64,000 bases of DNA from an uncultured Verrucomicrobiota bacterium (GCA_903856725.1 CAIOCT010000063.1:1-64000); one strand, 5' to 3'; positions 42,252 through 53,606 are shown, counted from the first letter of the stretch. Notes: a model not told the origin generated them from the sequence alone. Translations and numbers: made by a program.

Positions 42252-42327
42252 AGGGGTGTAGCTCAACTGGTAGAGTAGCGGTCTCCAAAACCGTTGGTTG
42301 GGGGTTCGAGTCCCTCCGCCCCTGCCA
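42252..42327 (+). tRNA. tRNA-Trp (anticodon CCA)
   Basis: 76 bases with encoded CCA: acceptor AGGGGTG/CGCCCCT, D-arm GCTC/GAGT, anticodon stem GCGGT/ACCGT with loop CTCCAAA (anticodon CCA), T-arm GGGGG/CCCTC with TTCGAGT, discriminator G. It sits 19 bases before secE, the conserved location for tRNA-Trp in many bacteria. The rpmG (L33) gene often found between them is absent. Confidence 0.97.
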
Positions 42328-42346
42328 CTTTCGCCCAACTTATAAT

Positions 42347-42553
42347 ATGGCCAATCCATTCCGCAGTGTCCGCATCTTCTTTGGCGAATTGGTCGCTGAG
42401 TTGCAGAAAGCTAGCTGGCCCACCGGGACCGAGCTTAGAGATTCAACGATCGTTGTGATTGTTGCCTGTTTGCTGCTAGGCTTGTTTACGAGCATTAGTG
42501 ACTTCGCGCTTTATAACGTTGTCGATGCCGTCACGGAGCTCATTAGCCGTTAA
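42347..42553 (+). CDS. secE: Preprotein translocase subunit SecE
   Basis: Small essential subunit of the SecYEG channel. The 68-residue form has the conserved amphipathic 'FFGELVAELQKASWPTGTEL' (with K-WP) and a single membrane helix, 'IVVIVACLLLGLFTSISDFA'. This is the short one-helix form, not the three-helix E. coli form. It is followed by nusG after 10 bases and is part of the secE-nusG-rplKAJL-rpoBC transcript. secY lies beyond the right edge, presumably in the spc run. Confidence 0.95.
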   Translation: MANPFRSVRIFFGELVAELQKASWPTGTELRDSTIVVIVACLLLGLFTSISDFALYNVVDAVTELISR

Positions 42554-42563
42554 TTATCCTCCG

Positions 42564-43145
42564 ATGACTGTTGAAATTTCTACGCCAACTAGCGCCCAGT
42601 GGTTCGCCCTCCACACCCTCTCTGGTCAGGAGAATAAGGTTAAAAACTATATCGAAAAGTTTAAGAAAGCTGAGGAGCTGAATGACTTTATCTTTGAGGT
42701 TTTGTTGCCAACTGAGGTCGTATCGGAAGTAAAAGGCGGGAAAAAATCGACAAAGGTACGCAAACTTTATCCAGGCTATGTATTTATCAACATGTGCCTG
42801 TATGACCTCGAAAAACAGGTCATTATTAAACCATTCTATTTTGTAAAAGACGCAGCGGGCGTTATTGGTTTTGTCGGCGGTGATAAACCAGCTGCCCTTC
42901 GCCAAACTGAAATCGATGATATTAGGGCTCGTATCGAGGCTGCTTCAGGCAAGGAGGTGCCCAAGGTCACGTTTGATGTCGGTGAGGAAGTCAAAATTAC
43001 CGATGGAGCATTCGCCAATCTCACGGGTCGTGTGGATGAGGTCGATCCAGCCCGCGGTAAGCTTAAAATTTCTGTCTCTATCTTTGGGCGCTTTACGCCT
43101 GTAGAACTCGAATACTGGCAAGTGCAGCGATCGTCAGAAAGCTAA
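42564..43145 (+). CDS. nusG: Transcription elongation/antitermination factor NusG
   Basis: Binds RNA polymerase and links it to the ribosome or Rho. From the ATG at 42564 (MTVEISTPTSAQWFALHTLS) it has 193 residues; the open frame extending back into secE is a shadow. NGN domain: 'WFALHTLSGQENKVKNYIEK' and 'VRKLYPGYVFINM'. C-terminal KOW domain: 'FDVGEEVKITDGAFANLTGR' and 'RGKLKISVSIFGRFTPVELE'. It follows secE in the standard order. Confidence 0.97.
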   Translation: MTVEISTPTSAQWFALHTLSGQENKVKNYIEKFKKAEELNDFIFEVLLPTEVVSEVKGGKKSTKVRKLYPGYVFINMCLYDLEKQVIIKPFYFVKDAAGVIGFVGGDKPAALRQTEIDDIRARIEAASGKEVPKVTFDVGEEVKITDGAFANLTGRVDEVDPARGKLKISVSIFGRFTPVELEYWQVQRSSES

Positions 43146-43185
43146 TCTACCTGCCTAATTCATTATACACTAATTACTTTTCGTT

Positions 43186-43611
43186 ATGGCAAAAAAAATC
43201 CAAGGTTATGTTCGTCTTCAACTTCCTGCCGGTGCCGCCAATCCGGCGCCTCCGGTTGGGCCTGCCCTCGGCGCTCAAGGCGTCAATATCATGGGCTTTT
43301 GTAAGGAATTCAATGCCAAGACAAAAGACCAAAACGGAATGATCATTCCGGTGGTTATTACGGTCTATGTTGATAAATCCTTCACCTTCATTCTTAAGTC
43401 CCCTCCGGCATCCGTGCTGCTGAAAAAAGCTGCAGGGATCGCGAGCGGTTCCGCTAAACCCAATATGGATAAAGTGGGTAAGGTGACGAAAAAGCAGATT
43501 CTAGAAATCATCAAAATCAAGAAAGCTGACCTCAACGCCAATAGTGAAGAAGCCGCAGTACGCATGATCGCTGGTACGGCTCGTAATATGGGCATTGAAG
43601 TTATCGACTAA
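43186..43611 (+). CDS. rplK: 50S ribosomal protein L11
   Basis: 141 residues, binds the GTPase-associated region of 23S rRNA. '[20 protein letters not shown]', '[20 protein letters not shown]' and the C-terminal '[12 protein letters not shown]' are standard, with the N-terminal proline-rich loop intact. The first gene of the L11-L1 pair. No Shine-Dalgarno; the leader is 40 bases after nusG. Confidence 0.98.
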   Translation: MAKKIQGYVRLQLPAGAANPAPPVGPALGAQGVNIMGFCKEFNAKTKDQNGMIIPVVITVYVDKSFTFILKSPPASVLLKKAAGIASGSAKPNMDKVGKVTKKQILEIIKIKKADLNANSEEAAVRMIAGTARNMGIEVID

Positions 43612-43677
43612 TTTTCCTCAACCACCAACTCACCGCGGGAGTCTCACTCGAGACGTCTGCACCGCAAGGAGTCAAAA

Positions 43678-44373
43678 ATGCCCGTAAAACAAAGTAAACG
43701 TTATCGCAGCGCGGCCTCAGCCGCTGATCTCGCCAAAGAATATCCGCTCAAGGAAGCAGTGGAGATTCTCACTAAATTCCCTAAGGCTAAATTCGATGAG
43801 ACGGTCGAATTATCCTTCCGTCTAGGAGTCGATCCGGCCCAGGGCGACCAGATGGTGCGCGGCACCACGCCGCTCCCGAACGGCTCCGGCAAGAAAGTGC
43901 GGATCGTTGTTTTTACCGATGATCCGGCTAAGGCGCTTGCCGCTGGTGCAGACACCGCAGGTTTAGCTGATGTGATGGCTAAAATCAATGAGGGCTGGCT
44001 TGATTTCGATGTAGCGATTTCGACCACTGAGGCCATGAAGCAAGTGCGGACGTTAGCTCGCGTACTAGGCCCCAAAGGTTTAATGCCAAATCCGAAATCT
44101 GGCACTGTTACCGATGATATCGTTGCTGGCATCAAAGCCGTCAAAGCCGGTCGTGTTGAATTCAAAGTTGATAAGACTGCCAACATTGGAGTCGGCGTCG
44201 GTAAGCGTTCCTTTACGGTTGATCAAATTACCGAAAATGTGACCGCTGTTCTTGAAGCTGTTGGCAAAGCCAAGCCGGCGGCCTTCAAGGGCCACTATAT
44301 CAAGAGCGTCACGCTTTCATCCTCGATGAGTCCTGGGGTGAAGCTTGCAAGCGGTGAGTTTAACAAATTCTAA
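43678..44373 (+). CDS. rplA: 50S ribosomal protein L1
   Basis: 231 residues, forms the L1 stalk that moves E-site tRNA, and in many bacteria represses its own operon by binding mRNA. 'KRYRSAASAADLAKEYPLKE', 'GVDPAQGDQMVRGTTPLPNG' and 'LGPKGLMPNPKSGTVTDDIV' are standard. A clear AAGGAG lies 10 bases upstream of the start. In the 66-base gap after rplK, GTCTC (43641-43645) and GAGAC (43650-43654) can form a small hairpin that could serve as an L1-binding or processing site; this is inference. Confidence 0.98.
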   Translation: MPVKQSKRYRSAASAADLAKEYPLKEAVEILTKFPKAKFDETVELSFRLGVDPAQGDQMVRGTTPLPNGSGKKVRIVVFTDDPAKALAAGADTAGLADVMAKINEGWLDFDVAISTTEAMKQVRTLARVLGPKGLMPNPKSGTVTDDIVAGIKAVKAGRVEFKVDKTANIGVGVGKRSFTVDQITENVTAVLEAVGKAKPAAFKGHYIKSVTLSSSMSPGVKLASGEFNKF

Positions 44374-44391
44374 CCCGGAAATAATCGTACC

Positions 44392-44889
44392 ATGAGAGCA
44401 GAAAAGAAATATTTGATCGATGAAGTTACCGGGCATCTGAAGAAGTCCGACTATGTCATCCTCACCAACTTTACAAAGCTAACTGTCGCCGATGCGGCCG
44501 AGCTGCGTAAGCGCCTATCTCCTGATAAGGCAGAATTTCATGTGGTTAAGAATAGTTCGTTTCGGGTTGCGGCCAAGGCTTTCGGCCTGCCGGACCTAGA
44601 CAAATCCTTAACCGGTCAGACCGCGGTCGTTGTTGGCGGGAAAAACCCTGCTGGCGTAGCCAAAGTGCTGAAGAAATTTATCGAAGAGAAACAGAAGCTC
44701 GAAGTTAAGGTGGGCGTCTTAGACAAGAAGCTCATGACAGCTGCTGATCTTTCCAAGCTCGCTGATCTGCCTTCGTTTGACGCGCTTCGCTCAATGTTCC
44801 TCGGCTTGCTCACCATGCAAGGCGCGGCCTTTGTTCGTGTTCTCGACGCTAAGGTCAAAAAAGAGCAATCATCTGCCCCTGCGGCCTAA
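44392..44889 (+). CDS. rplJ: 50S ribosomal protein L10
   Basis: 165 residues, base of the L7/L12 stalk. 'AEKKYLIDEVTGHLKKSDYV' and 'FTKLTVADAAELRKRLSPD' are in the rRNA-binding domain. The C-terminal helix 'TMQGAAFVRVLDAKVKKEQS' binds L12 dimers. Only 18 bases separate it from rplA, so the long L10 leader found upstream of rplJ in many bacteria is not present. Control might instead act in the rplJ-rplL gap, which has a GNRA hairpin. Confidence 0.97.
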   Translation: MRAEKKYLIDEVTGHLKKSDYVILTNFTKLTVADAAELRKRLSPDKAEFHVVKNSSFRVAAKAFGLPDLDKSLTGQTAVVVGGKNPAGVAKVLKKFIEEKQKLEVKVGVLDKKLMTAADLSKLADLPSFDALRSMFLGLLTMQGAAFVRVLDAKVKKEQSSAPAA

Positions 44890-44912
44890 CTTTTATTTAT
44901 ATTTAACCCTTT

Positions 44913-44934
44913 TTTCTCGGTGCAAACTGAGAAA
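44913..44934 (+). other. GCAA-tetraloop hairpin in the rplJ-rplL spacer
   Basis: TTTCTCGGT (44913-44921) pairs with ACTGAGAAA (44926-44934) with one G-T wobble, closed by the stable GNRA-type tetraloop GCAA. It lies in the 134-base AT-rich gap between L10 and L7/L12. It could mark a cleavage or stability site that raises L7/L12 output, since L7/L12 is needed in four or more copies per ribosome. Confidence 0.6.
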
Positions 44935-45023
44935 GCAAAATATCCAACGAAGTAGGCTAGGGGATACGTCCCTTAAACGTGTTTCACTCATCGAAACCGC
45001 TAGTCGCTTTAGGAGAAAATACC

Positions 45024-45404
45024 ATGAGCAACATCACCAAAGACCAAGTCATTGAATGGCTTTCTGCCCAGCCTATTCTAGAACTCGCTGCCCTCGTTAA
45101 AGATCTCGAAGGCAAGTGGGGCGTTTCTGCTGCCGCTGCCGCTGCCGCTGGCCCTGCTGCTGGCGCGGCCCCCGCTGCTGCCGCTGAAGAGAAGACCGAA
45201 TTCACCGTTGTCCTCGTTGAGGCTGGAGCCAATAAGATCGGCGCAATTAAAGAAGTGCGCGCGATCACCGGCCTGGGCCTCAAAGAGGCTAAGGATTTGG
45301 TCGAAGGTGCACCCAAGCCAGTCAAGGAAGGCGTTAACAAGGCTGAGGCTGAAGAAATCAAGAAGAAGCTTGAGGCCGCTGGGGCCAAAGTGGAACTCAA
45401 GTAA
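45024..45404 (+). CDS. rplL: 50S ribosomal protein L7/L12
   Basis: 126 residues from the ATG at 45024 ([20 protein letters not shown]), which has AGGAGA upstream; the 16-residue extension in frame is a shadow. The N-terminal dimer domain is followed by an Ala/Gly/Pro hinge at about 36-55 and the C-terminal factor-binding domain '[20 protein letters not shown]' and '[20 protein letters not shown]'. The stalk recruits elongation factors. A strong hairpin with T-run follows before rpoB. Confidence 0.98.
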   Translation: MSNITKDQVIEWLSAQPILELAALVKDLEGKWGVSAAAAAAAGPAAGAAPAAAAEEKTEFTVVLVEAGANKIGAIKEVRAITGLGLKEAKDLVEGAPKPVKEGVNKAEAEEIKKKLEAAGAKVELK

Positions 45405-45447
45405 CCACTTGGAGATTTCGTTCCTTTATCATCTCAATTCACCGGAA

Positions 45448-45485
45448 CAGGTCGCGGCCAACCGCGACCTGTTTTCGGCTTTTTT
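45448..45485 (+). terminator. Terminator/attenuator between rplL and rpoB
   Basis: CAGGTCGCGG (45448-45457) and CCGCGACCTG (45462-45471) form a perfect 10-bp stem with a CCAA loop, followed by TTTTCGGC and six T. It fits partial termination that lowers rpoBC relative to ribosomal proteins, as in E. coli. Confidence 0.85.
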
Positions 45486-45600
45486 CGTTTTGTTCTTTCC
45501 GCACAGCGCGACCTCGCGCGTGTGCGCCGCATAATTGGTTATTCATTCATGAATAGCTAAGTCTCTGTTTTTTAAAGTTCACCTCTACACGGGAAATTCC

Positions 45601-48600
45601 ATGGCCGACCGCACTCATACCGAACGCATTAACTTCGGCAAACTCCGCGAAGTCATTCAGCCGCCCAACCTTATTGAGCTGCAGATTAGCTCCTATCTTG
45701 AGTATCTTCAAAAAGATACCCCAGAGAAGCAGCGCAAGCCTTACGGCCTAGAGGCCGTCTTTAAGGAGGTTTTCCCCATCCATTCTTACGATGAGCGCCT
45801 AACCCTCGAATACGTTTCCTATACAATCGGCGAGCCGAAGAGTTCTGAGATCGAGTGTTTACGTGAGGGCGTGACTTACGCCGTGCCGCTCTACGTCAAG
45901 CTGCGCTTGCGCGAAGAAGATTTTATTAAAGATGAAGAGATCTTCATGGGTGATATTCCCATGGTTACCGAGCGTGGATCTTTTATCATTAATGGTGCTG
46001 AGCGGGTTGTTGTTTCCCAGCTTCATCGTTCACCTGGTATTTGCTTTGAGGTTGCGACGCATCCGAATGGTAAATTGCTGCATTCTTTCCGCATAATTCC
46101 TGATCGCGGTACATGGCTGGAGGTGCAATTTGATAATAACGATTTGCTTTACGTTTACCTCGATCGTCGTCGTCGTCGTCGCAAATTTCTTATCACGACC
46201 TTGCTGCGTTCCATCGGGTTCAGCAACGATCTCGATATTCTCAATCTGTTTTATACTATTCAGGATTTGAAGGTCAGCAAGGCCCTCGACCTTGAGAATG
46301 TGTCCACGCTTGTTCTCGTCGAAGATGTGATCGATGCCCAAAAGGGTGTTGTCTTGGCGCGAGCCTTTGAGCCGTTAACCAAGGCAATTGTTCGCACTTT
46401 CGAGAAGCACGATATTAAGTCTATGCGGGTGATTGATACGACTGCTGACGAGGGCGCCATCATTCGTGCACTCAAAAAAGATCCTACTCGCAATGAGGAG
46501 GAGGCACTGAAGGAAGTTTATAAGAAGCTTCGCCCAGGTGAGCCGCCAACCCCTGCTAACGCCAAGGCTCTGCTCAAGCGGCTGTTTTTTGATCCAAAGC
46601 GCTATGATCTCGGCCGTGTTGGTCGTTACAAAATCAATCAAAAACTTGATTTAAAGATGGATCTTGAGAACCGTATTTTGGACAGCGCCGACATTGTGGC
46701 TGCTACCAAATATTTGGTGCGCTTGAAGAAAAGTGATGGGATTGTCGATGATATCGATCACCTCGGTTCGCGCCGTGTGCGCACCGTGGGCGAATTACTC
46801 GCCAATCAATGCCGAGTTGGTCTTTCTCGCACGGAACGCTTAGTACGTGAGCGAATGACGCTTTATGACCAGAGCGTGGACTCGATCACACCGCAGAAGC
46901 TGATTAATCCAAAGGCTCTGACGACGGTTATTCGTGATTTCTTCGCTCGTAGTCAGCTTTCGCAATTTATGGACCAGATTAATCCTCTGGCCGAGCTTAC
47001 ACACAAGCGCCGGTTATCTGCGCTCGGACCTGGCGGTCTGAATCGCGAACGCGCTGGCTTTGAAGTGCGCGATGTTCATCCTTCTCACTACGGTCGAATT
47101 TGTCCGATTGAGACACCGGAGGGCCCAAATATTGGTCTCATCAATTCGCTTTCAACGTATGCCCGGGTTAATGAATTTGGTTTCATTGAATCACCCTATC
47201 GCGTTGTTGAAAAAGGCCGCGTCTCCGACAAAGTAGTCTACCTCACGGCTGACCAAGAAGAAGGCAAGACCATCGCTCAGGCTAATGCTGAAGTTGATAG
47301 CAAGGGTCATTATGTCGGTAAGGTTACCGCGCGTCATTCAGGCAATTTCCTGGAAGTTTCGGCTGAAGAAGTCGATTTGATGGATGTCTCGCCTAAGCAG
47401 GTGGTCTCTGTTGCCGCTGGGTTGATCCCCTTCTTAGAACATGACGATGCTAATCGCGCGCTCATGGGCTCGAACATGCAACGCCAAGGCGTGCCACTTT
47501 TACAGACGGAAGCCCCGTTTGTAGGTACTGGTCTTGAGGCTCGGCTCGCCAGTGACTCGAAAACAGTGGTCATTGCTGACGAGGCTGGGATCGTTGCCTC
47601 AGTCGATGCCAAGCAGATTATTGTCACCAAGGATGGCGAATTGCCCCGCCACCCTAAGCATGACCCCAAAAATCATGTTTTCGTATACGAGCTGCGTAAA
47701 TTTATGCGCTCTAATGCTGGTACCTGCTTTAGTCAGCGCCCTATTGTAAAAAAGGGCCAAAAAGTTAAAAAAGGTGAGTGCATTGCAGATGGTCCGTCAA
47801 CTGACCATGGTGAATTAGCTCTCGGGCGCAACGTGCTCGTCGGCTTCATGCCATGGAATGGTTATAATTTCGAAGATGCTATTCTGATCTCCGAGAAAGT
47901 ACTCAAGGAGGATATTTTTACTTCAATTCACGTCCAGGAATTTGAGGTTATCGCCCGCGACACTAAGCTTGGGCCGGAAGAGATCACGCGCGATATTCCT
48001 AATATTGGGGAAGAAGCATTGAAGCATCTCGACCATAATGGCGTCATTCGTATCGGAGCTGAGGTTAAACCTGGCGATCTTCTCGTCGGTAAAATCACTC
48101 CGAAATCCGAGACTGAGCTCGCTCCAGAAGAAAAGCTGCTGCGCGCCATCTTCGGCGAAAAAGCTGCTGATGTTAAGGACACGTCACTCATTGTACCTTC
48201 GGGGGTGAATGGGATTATCATGGATGTGAAAGTTTCGACCAGCCGCCTCGATGCGGAGCGCGATCGTCTCTCTCCGTCTGATCGCCGTCGCCAAGTAAAG
48301 CAGATCCAGGAAGACTATAAAACGCAGATGGATAAATTGCGGGAGCAATTGACCGAGGCGCTTTCTAATATCTTGCTCGGCGAAAAAATTCCGCTCGATG
48401 TAATCAACGGCCAAACGGGGGAGATTATTATTCCCGCCAACCGTAAAATCACCAAGACGCTGCTTCGTAAGTTGGCGGCTGTGGCGAAGCATATCGAAAT
48501 CGATCCTTCCCCCGTTCGCATTAAGATCATGGAGATCATCGCTTCCTTCCAATCAAAATTCGATGAGCTGGAAGGCGATCGTGAACGTAAGATCGCAACT

Positions 48601-49395
48601 ATTGAAACGGGCGATGAAAATGGCCCGGGTGTTATCAAGACGGTAAAAGTCTATATCGCCACCAAGCAAAAACTTGAGGTCGGTGATAAGATGGCTGGCC
48701 GTCACGGTAACAAGGGTGTGGTCGCTAAGATCGTCCCTGAGGAAGATATGCCATTCTTGCCTGACGGAACCCCCATTGAAATCTGCTTGAATCCACTTGG
48801 CGTGCCTTCACGCATGAACGTCGGCCAAGTTCTTGAGACTCACCTCGGATGGGCCTGTAAGAAATTGGGCATCAAGGTGGCTACCCCCGTATTTGACGGT
48901 ATTCCTGAAAGCAAGGTGCGTGGCTACCTCAAAGAAGCTAACCTTCCGATGTCCGGCAAGAGCCCGCTCCATGATGGTCGCACTGGCGAGAAACTCGATC
49001 AAGAGGTGGTTGTGGGCTACATTTATATGATGAAGCTGAACCATTTGGTTTCTCACAAGATTCACGCGCGCGCCGTCGGTCCTTACTCGTTGGTTACGCA
49101 ACAACCTCTGGGCGGCAAAGCTCAATACGGTGGTCAGCGCTTCGGAGAAATGGAAGTGTGGGCGCTCGAGGCTTATGGCGCGGCGCATACGCTGCAAGAG
49201 CTCCTCACGGTCAAATCTGATGACGTCAACGGACGCACCAAAATCTACGAATCGCTTGTGAAGGGCGATAATACCTTGAGCGCCGGTACGCCGGAATCGT
49301 TCAATGTTTTGGTCAAGGAAATGCAAGCCCTTGGCCTCGATATCAAACTCGCTAAGCGCACTGCGCTTGGCGAAGCCCTCGGCGGCAGTCGCTAA
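45601..49395 (+). CDS. rpoB: DNA-directed RNA polymerase subunit beta
   Basis: 1264 residues, with RpoC the catalytic core. '[20 protein letters not shown]' begins the protrusion. The rifampicin-pocket segment reads [20 protein letters not shown]: Asp516, His526, Arg529 and Ser531 (E. coli numbering) are wild type, while position 518 is Ile where Asn is found in E. coli. '[20 protein letters not shown]', '[17 protein letters not shown]' and '[20 protein letters not shown]' are standard. A six-Arg run, DRRRRRRKF at about 186-194, is longer than in E. coli but occurs in relatives. The large beta insertion regions of proteobacteria are reduced. It follows rplL after an attenuator and is 32 bases from rpoC. 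Confidence 0.99.
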   Translation: MADRTHTERINFGKLREVIQPPNLIELQISSYLEYLQKDTPEKQRKPYGLEAVFKEVFPIHSYDERLTLEYVSYTIGEPKSSEIECLREGVTYAVPLYVKLRLREEDFIKDEEIFMGDIPMVTERGSFIINGAERVVVSQLHRSPGICFEVATHPNGKLLHSFRIIPDRGTWLEVQFDNNDLLYVYLDRRRRRRKFLITTLLRSIGFSNDLDILNLFYTIQDLKVSKALDLENVSTLVLVEDVIDAQKGVVLARAFEPLTKAIVRTFEKHDIKSMRVIDTTADEGAIIRALKKDPTRNEEEALKEVYKKLRPGEPPTPANAKALLKRLFFDPKRYDLGRVGRYKINQKLDLKMDLENRILDSADIVAATKYLVRLKKSDGIVDDIDHLGSRRVRTVGELLANQCRVGLSRTERLVRERMTLYDQSVDSITPQKLINPKALTTVIRDFFARSQLSQFMDQINPLAELTHKRRLSALGPGGLNRERAGFEVRDVHPSHYGRICPIETPEGPNIGLINSLSTYARVNEFGFIESPYRVVEKGRVSDKVVYLTADQEEGKTIAQANAEVDSKGHYVGKVTARHSGNFLEVSAEEVDLMDVSPKQVVSVAAGLIPFLEHDDANRALMGSNMQRQGVPLLQTEAPFVGTGLEARLASDSKTVVIADEAGIVASVDAKQIIVTKDGELPRHPKHDPKNHVFVYELRKFMRSNAGTCFSQRPIVKKGQKVKKGECIADGPSTDHGELALGRNVLVGFMPWNGYNFEDAILISEKVLKEDIFTSIHVQEFEVIARDTKLGPEEITRDIPNIGEEALKHLDHNGVIRIGAEVKPGDLLVGKITPKSETELAPEEKLLRAIFGEKAADVKDTSLIVPSGVNGIIMDVKVSTSRLDAERDRLSPSDRRRQVKQIQEDYKTQMDKLREQLTEALSNILLGEKIPLDVINGQTGEIIIPANRKITKTLLRKLAAVAKHIEIDPSPVRIKIMEIIASFQSKFDELEGDRERKIATIETGDENGPGVIKTVKVYIATKQKLEVGDKMAGRHGNKGVVAKIVPEEDMPFLPDGTPIEICLNPLGVPSRMNVGQVLETHLGWACKKLGIKVATPVFDGIPESKVRGYLKEANLPMSGKSPLHDGRTGEKLDQEVVVGYIYMMKLNHLVSHKIHARAVGPYSLVTQQPLGGKAQYGGQRFGEMEVWALEAYGAAHTLQELLTVKSDDVNGRTKIYESLVKGDNTLSAGTPESFNVLVKEMQALGLDIKLAKRTALGEALGGSR

Positions 49396-49427
49396 CCTTT
49401 AACATTATCCTCGGAGCAAAAAGCACA

Positions 49428-52400
49428 ATGAGCACTGAACACGCCCGTGAAGAAGTCCGGTCCGTCCTTGGTTCGGACGAAAATCCATTCGACAACGTTT
49501 CAATTACCGTCGCCTCACCTGAGACCATCCGGTCTTGGTCGAAGGGTGAGGTGAAAAATCCTGAGACGATCAATTATCGCACTTTCAAGCCTGAACCAGG
49601 CGGTCTTTTCTGCCAAAAGATTTTTGGTCCAGTGCGTGATTATGAGTGCGCCTGCGGTAAATACAAACGCATCAAGTATAAAGATGTCGTCTGCGATCGC
49701 TGCGGCGTTGAGGTTACTATTGCCCGCGTCCGACGTGAGCGAATGGGCCATATTGAATTGGCTGTTCCCGTTGCCCATATCTGGTTTCTCAAGAGCATGC
49801 CAAGTCGGCTTGGTCTGTTACTCGATATGACCGCACGCTCACTTGAGCGCGTGATTTATTATGAGAATTTCATGGTCACTAATCCGGGCAAGACACCGCT
49901 CTTGCTCAAGCAGCTGCTGACGCAAACAGAGCACCAGCAGGCCGTAGAAGAATACGGCGCTGACGCTTTCACTGCTAAAATGGGTGCGGAGGCTATCCGT
50001 GACGTCTTGATCCAAATTGATATGCCAGCTGTGGTTGCTGAACTGCATGAGACCATGCGAGCCACTCGCTCTAAGCAGATTAAGAAGAAACTCTCCAAGC
50101 GGCTTAAGGTCATTGGTGGATTCATTAATTCCAAGTCCCGTCCCGAATGGATGGTGCTCGAGGTGCTTCCGGTTATACCGCCCGATCTGCGGCCGTTGGT
50201 TCCTCTCGAGGGGGGGCGCTTTGCGACCTCCGATCTTAACGACCTTTATCGGCGCGTTATTAATCGCAATAATCGTCTTCGCAATTTGATGCAGCTCAAG
50301 ACGCCTGACGTTATCATTCATAATGAGAAGCGTATGTTGCAGGAAGCGGTCGATGCCTTATTTGACAATGGTCGTCACGGGCGCCCAGTAACAGGTGCAG
50401 GTAATCGTCCGTTGAAATCGCTATCTGATATGCTGAAAGGCAAGCAGGGACGGTTCCGACAGAATTTGCTCGGCAAGCGTGTGGACTACTCTGGACGTTC
50501 CGTGATCGTCATCGGACCAGAGTTAAAGCTGCATCAGTGCGGTCTGCCCAAAAAGATGGCCCTCGTTCTTTTTGAACCGTTTATCATTCGCCGACTGAAG
50601 GAGCTCGGTTTCGTGCACACCGTTCGCGGTGCTCGTAAGATGATCGAGAAAAAGTCCCCAGAAGTATGGGATATTCTCGAGGAAGTTACTAAGGGTCATC
50701 CGGTGCTGCTTAATCGTGCGCCGACCTTGCACCGTCTCTCGATTCAGGCGTTTGAGCCTGTGCTTATCGAGGGTTCTTCTATCCGCGTCCATCCGCTCGT
50801 CTGTACTGCATATAATGCAGATTTCGACGGCGACCAGATGGCGGTTCACGTGCCCTTATCACTCGAGGCAATCCTCGAATGTAAGCTGCTGATGATGTCG
50901 ACGAATAATATTTTCTCGCCGTCCTCTGGTAAGCCGATCCTCACCCCCTCTCAAGATATCGTCCTAGGTGCTTATTATCTCACCATTGAGCCGCGCACAA
51001 AGCCTGCTAAGGGCGTCCGGGTGCCGTTACTCTCTGGCCTACAAGAAGTGCTTTATGTTAAGGCCGATGGGGCCCTCAAGATGCACGATTGGATTGAGGT
51101 ACCGAATCCCGACTTTAAGAAGGACACTGTTTACGGTAACAAGGAGCGTAAGGTGCTGCGTACTACCGTGGGCCGCGTGATCTTTAATGAAATCTGGCCG
51201 CCCGCACTGGGATTTATTAATTTTCCAGTGCCAAAAGGTAAGTTGGGTGACCTAATTCTCAATACCTATAAGGTTGCTGGTGATCGTGTTACCGTGGAGA
51301 CGCTCGACCGCTTGAAGGAACTGGGCTTCCAGACCGCCATGCAGGCTGGTATCTCAATCGGTATCGACGACATGATTATCCCGGAAAATAAGAAGGAAAT
51401 TGTGCACGATGCCCGCAAGAAGGTCGATGAGGTCGAGTCCCAATATAAAAAGGGTATTATCACCTCTGGTGAGCGCTATAATAAGATCATCGATATCTGG
51501 ACCGGTGCCACTGATCGCATTGCGAAGGCTGTCTTTGCCAAGTTAGAGAATAACGATGGCAAGCCTGAGGTTAATCCTGTTTACATCATGATGGACTCAG
51601 GCGCGCGCGGTAACAAGCAGCAGGTCCGGCAGCTGTGCGGCCTGCGCGGCCTTATGGCTAAGCCATCTGGCGAAATTATCGAGCGCCCTATCTTGTCTTC
51701 GTTCCGTGAGGGGCTTACGGTTCTCGAATACTTCATCTCCACGCACGGTGCCCGTAAAGGGCTCGCTGATACCGCACTCAAGACGGCTGACGCTGGTTAC
51801 ATGACTCGCAAACTTTGCGATGTAGCTATGGATGCTGTCGTCACTGAAGAAGATTGCGGCACGCGTGATGGCATTTGGAAGAAAGCTATTTTCGAAGGCG
51901 AAACTATGCTGGTGACATTGGCGGAGCGTATCGTTGGTCGCTTCTCGGCCGATGATATATTCGATCCGCTTAATCCGACTAAAACTATTGTTGATGCCGG
52001 TGAGCTTATTACGGAGGAATTCTCCAAGCGGATTGAAGATTCTGGTATTGAGCGCGTCAAAGTGCTTTCTCCGCTCACTTCTACGAGTGAGCAAGGGATC
52101 GATGCCAAATCTTACGGAATCAATCCCGCCACGAATAAAGTGGCGAAAATTGGTGACTCCGTTGGGATTATTGCTGCGCAATCTATTGGTGAACCCGGCA
52201 CGCAGTTGACCATGCGTACGTTCCACATTGGTGGCGTCGCATCAGCTGGTTCCAAGAACCCTGAGATCAAGGTTCGTAACTCTGGTATCGTTAAATATCG
52301 CGGTCTCCGGCTCGTGCAGACAGCCGAAGGTTTCAATATCGTTCTCAACAAAACTGGTTCACTTCTGATTATTGATGACAATGATCGCGAGCTGGAATCG

Positions 52401-53555
52401 TACCCAATCGTGGTAGGCACGTTCCTATCCGTCACTGACGGAGCGAAGGTGACCAAGGGCGATACCATTGCCCAATGGGATCCTTACAATATTCCCGTTC
52501 TCTCCGAGAAAGCTGGTACGCTTCATTTCAAAGATATGATTCCAGGGGTAACTGTGAAGCGTGAGCTTGACGAGTCTACTGGCCGCATCGCGACTGTAGT
52601 CATTGAACATAAAGAAGATCTTAATCCGCAGATCGAGGTTCGTGACGACCATGGAAAGCCCGTTGCCGCTTATTCGATTCCTACGGGAGCACAGATCTCT
52701 GTTGCGGAGAGTGATATCATCACTCCAGGTGCTTTGTTGGCCAAGACGCCTCGTCAGGCCTCTGTCACCAAGGATATCACTGGCGGTCTTCCCCGTGTAG
52801 CTGAGCTATTTGAGGCTCGCCGTCCGAAGGAAGCTGCAGAAATGGCGCGTATTGAAGGCGTTGTTTCATTCGAAGGATCAATTCGTGGCAAACGTAAGCT
52901 AGTAGTCCGCCATGAGGAAGCTGGCTCCGAAGAAGAGCATCTCATTCCGCACGGAAAGCATATTATTGTGCAGGCGGGTGATGTTGTTCACAAGGGCCAA
53001 CATTTGACTGAAGGCTCAGCTGATCCACACGAGATTCTTGAGATTCTCGGACCAACAGCCCTGTACGAATTCCTTATCGGTCAAGTGCAGGAAGTTTACC
53101 GTCTTCAGGGCGTATCGATTAACGATAAACACATTGAGGTTATTATCCGTCAGATGCTCCGCAAGGTGCGTATTTCTGATCCGGGTGATACGGAATGGTT
53201 CTGGGGCGAGCAAATCGACCGAGTTGCATTCTTGCGTGAAAATAAGCGGATCGATGCGGCTGGTGGTAAACCTGCTGAAGCTGAGCCAATCCTCTTGGGT
53301 ATTACCAAAGCCTCTCTCGAGACGGAAAGCTTCATTTCAGCTGCTTCGTTCCAAGAGACGACTCGCGTCTTAACTGACGCATCGACGCTTGGAAAGGTTG
53401 ATCATCTCAAAGGCTTCAAGGAAAATGTTATCATGGGTCACTTGATTCCTGCTGGCACGGGCTGGCCTGGCTACAAGAAACTTAAGGTGACGCTCCCTCT
53501 TGGGGGAGAAATTCCGATGGACGATGCTCCGAAGACTGTGGCTGCTGCCAGTTAA
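49428..53555 (+). CDS. rpoC: DNA-directed RNA polymerase subunit beta'
   Basis: 1375 residues. The N-terminal zinc ribbon is '[20 protein letters not shown]' (four Cys). The clamp-helix/switch region includes '[20 protein letters not shown]' and '[20 protein letters not shown]'. The Mg-binding catalytic loop is '[17 protein letters not shown]'. The bridge helix and trigger-loop regions follow with '[19 protein letters not shown]'. The second zinc site has CGTRDGIW (C1) and the later cysteines nearby. The C-terminus '[20 protein letters not shown]' and '[19 protein letters not shown]' is normal. GGAG lies upstream of the ATG. A perfect terminator follows the stop. Confidence 0.99.
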   Translation: MSTEHAREEVRSVLGSDENPFDNVSITVASPETIRSWSKGEVKNPETINYRTFKPEPGGLFCQKIFGPVRDYECACGKYKRIKYKDVVCDRCGVEVTIARVRRERMGHIELAVPVAHIWFLKSMPSRLGLLLDMTARSLERVIYYENFMVTNPGKTPLLLKQLLTQTEHQQAVEEYGADAFTAKMGAEAIRDVLIQIDMPAVVAELHETMRATRSKQIKKKLSKRLKVIGGFINSKSRPEWMVLEVLPVIPPDLRPLVPLEGGRFATSDLNDLYRRVINRNNRLRNLMQLKTPDVIIHNEKRMLQEAVDALFDNGRHGRPVTGAGNRPLKSLSDMLKGKQGRFRQNLLGKRVDYSGRSVIVIGPELKLHQCGLPKKMALVLFEPFIIRRLKELGFVHTVRGARKMIEKKSPEVWDILEEVTKGHPVLLNRAPTLHRLSIQAFEPVLIEGSSIRVHPLVCTAYNADFDGDQMAVHVPLSLEAILECKLLMMSTNNIFSPSSGKPILTPSQDIVLGAYYLTIEPRTKPAKGVRVPLLSGLQEVLYVKADGALKMHDWIEVPNPDFKKDTVYGNKERKVLRTTVGRVIFNEIWPPALGFINFPVPKGKLGDLILNTYKVAGDRVTVETLDRLKELGFQTAMQAGISIGIDDMIIPENKKEIVHDARKKVDEVESQYKKGIITSGERYNKIIDIWTGATDRIAKAVFAKLENNDGKPEVNPVYIMMDSGARGNKQQVRQLCGLRGLMAKPSGEIIERPILSSFREGLTVLEYFISTHGARKGLADTALKTADAGYMTRKLCDVAMDAVVTEEDCGTRDGIWKKAIFEGETMLVTLAERIVGRFSADDIFDPLNPTKTIVDAGELITEEFSKRIEDSGIERVKVLSPLTSTSEQGIDAKSYGINPATNKVAKIGDSVGIIAAQSIGEPGTQLTMRTFHIGGVASAGSKNPEIKVRNSGIVKYRGLRLVQTAEGFNIVLNKTGSLLIIDDNDRELESYPIVVGTFLSVTDGAKVTKGDTIAQWDPYNIPVLSEKAGTLHFKDMIPGVTVKRELDESTGRIATVVIEHKEDLNPQIEVRDDHGKPVAAYSIPTGAQISVAESDIITPGALLAKTPRQASVTKDITGGLPRVAELFEARRPKEAAEMARIEGVVSFEGSIRGKRKLVVRHEEAGSEEEHLIPHGKHIIVQAGDVVHKGQHLTEGSADPHEILEILGPTALYEFLIGQVQEVYRLQGVSINDKHIEVIIRQMLRKVRISDPGDTEWFWGEQIDRVAFLRENKRIDAAGGKPAEAEPILLGITKASLETESFISAASFQETTRVLTDASTLGKVDHLKGFKENVIMGHLIPAGTGWPGYKKLKVTLPLGGEIPMDDAPKTVAAAS

Positions 53556-53577
53556 GCAAGTGCCACCTAAAAATCTA

Positions 53578-53606
53578 AGCCGCGGACTTTCGTCCGCGGC
53601 TTTTTT
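53578..53606 (+). terminator. Strong rho-independent terminator after rpoC
   Basis: AGCCGCGGAC (53578-53587) and GTCCGCGGCT (53592-53601) form a perfect 10-bp GC-rich stem with a TTTC loop, followed by TTTTT. It ends the secE-rpoC transcript 23 bases after the stop codon. Confidence 0.93.

Noticed and set aside
46150-46190. Run of six Arg codons in rpoB (CGT repeats) as a possible repeat expansion
   Set aside because: A [13 protein letters not shown] stretch at this point occurs in RpoB of related phyla as far as I recall, so it is a lineage feature rather than a recent expansion.
46960-47040. Rifampicin-resistance mutation in rpoB (Ile at E. coli position 518)
   Set aside because: The major positions 516, 526, 529 and 531 are wild type, and position 518 varies naturally (for example Thr), so resistance cannot be claimed.
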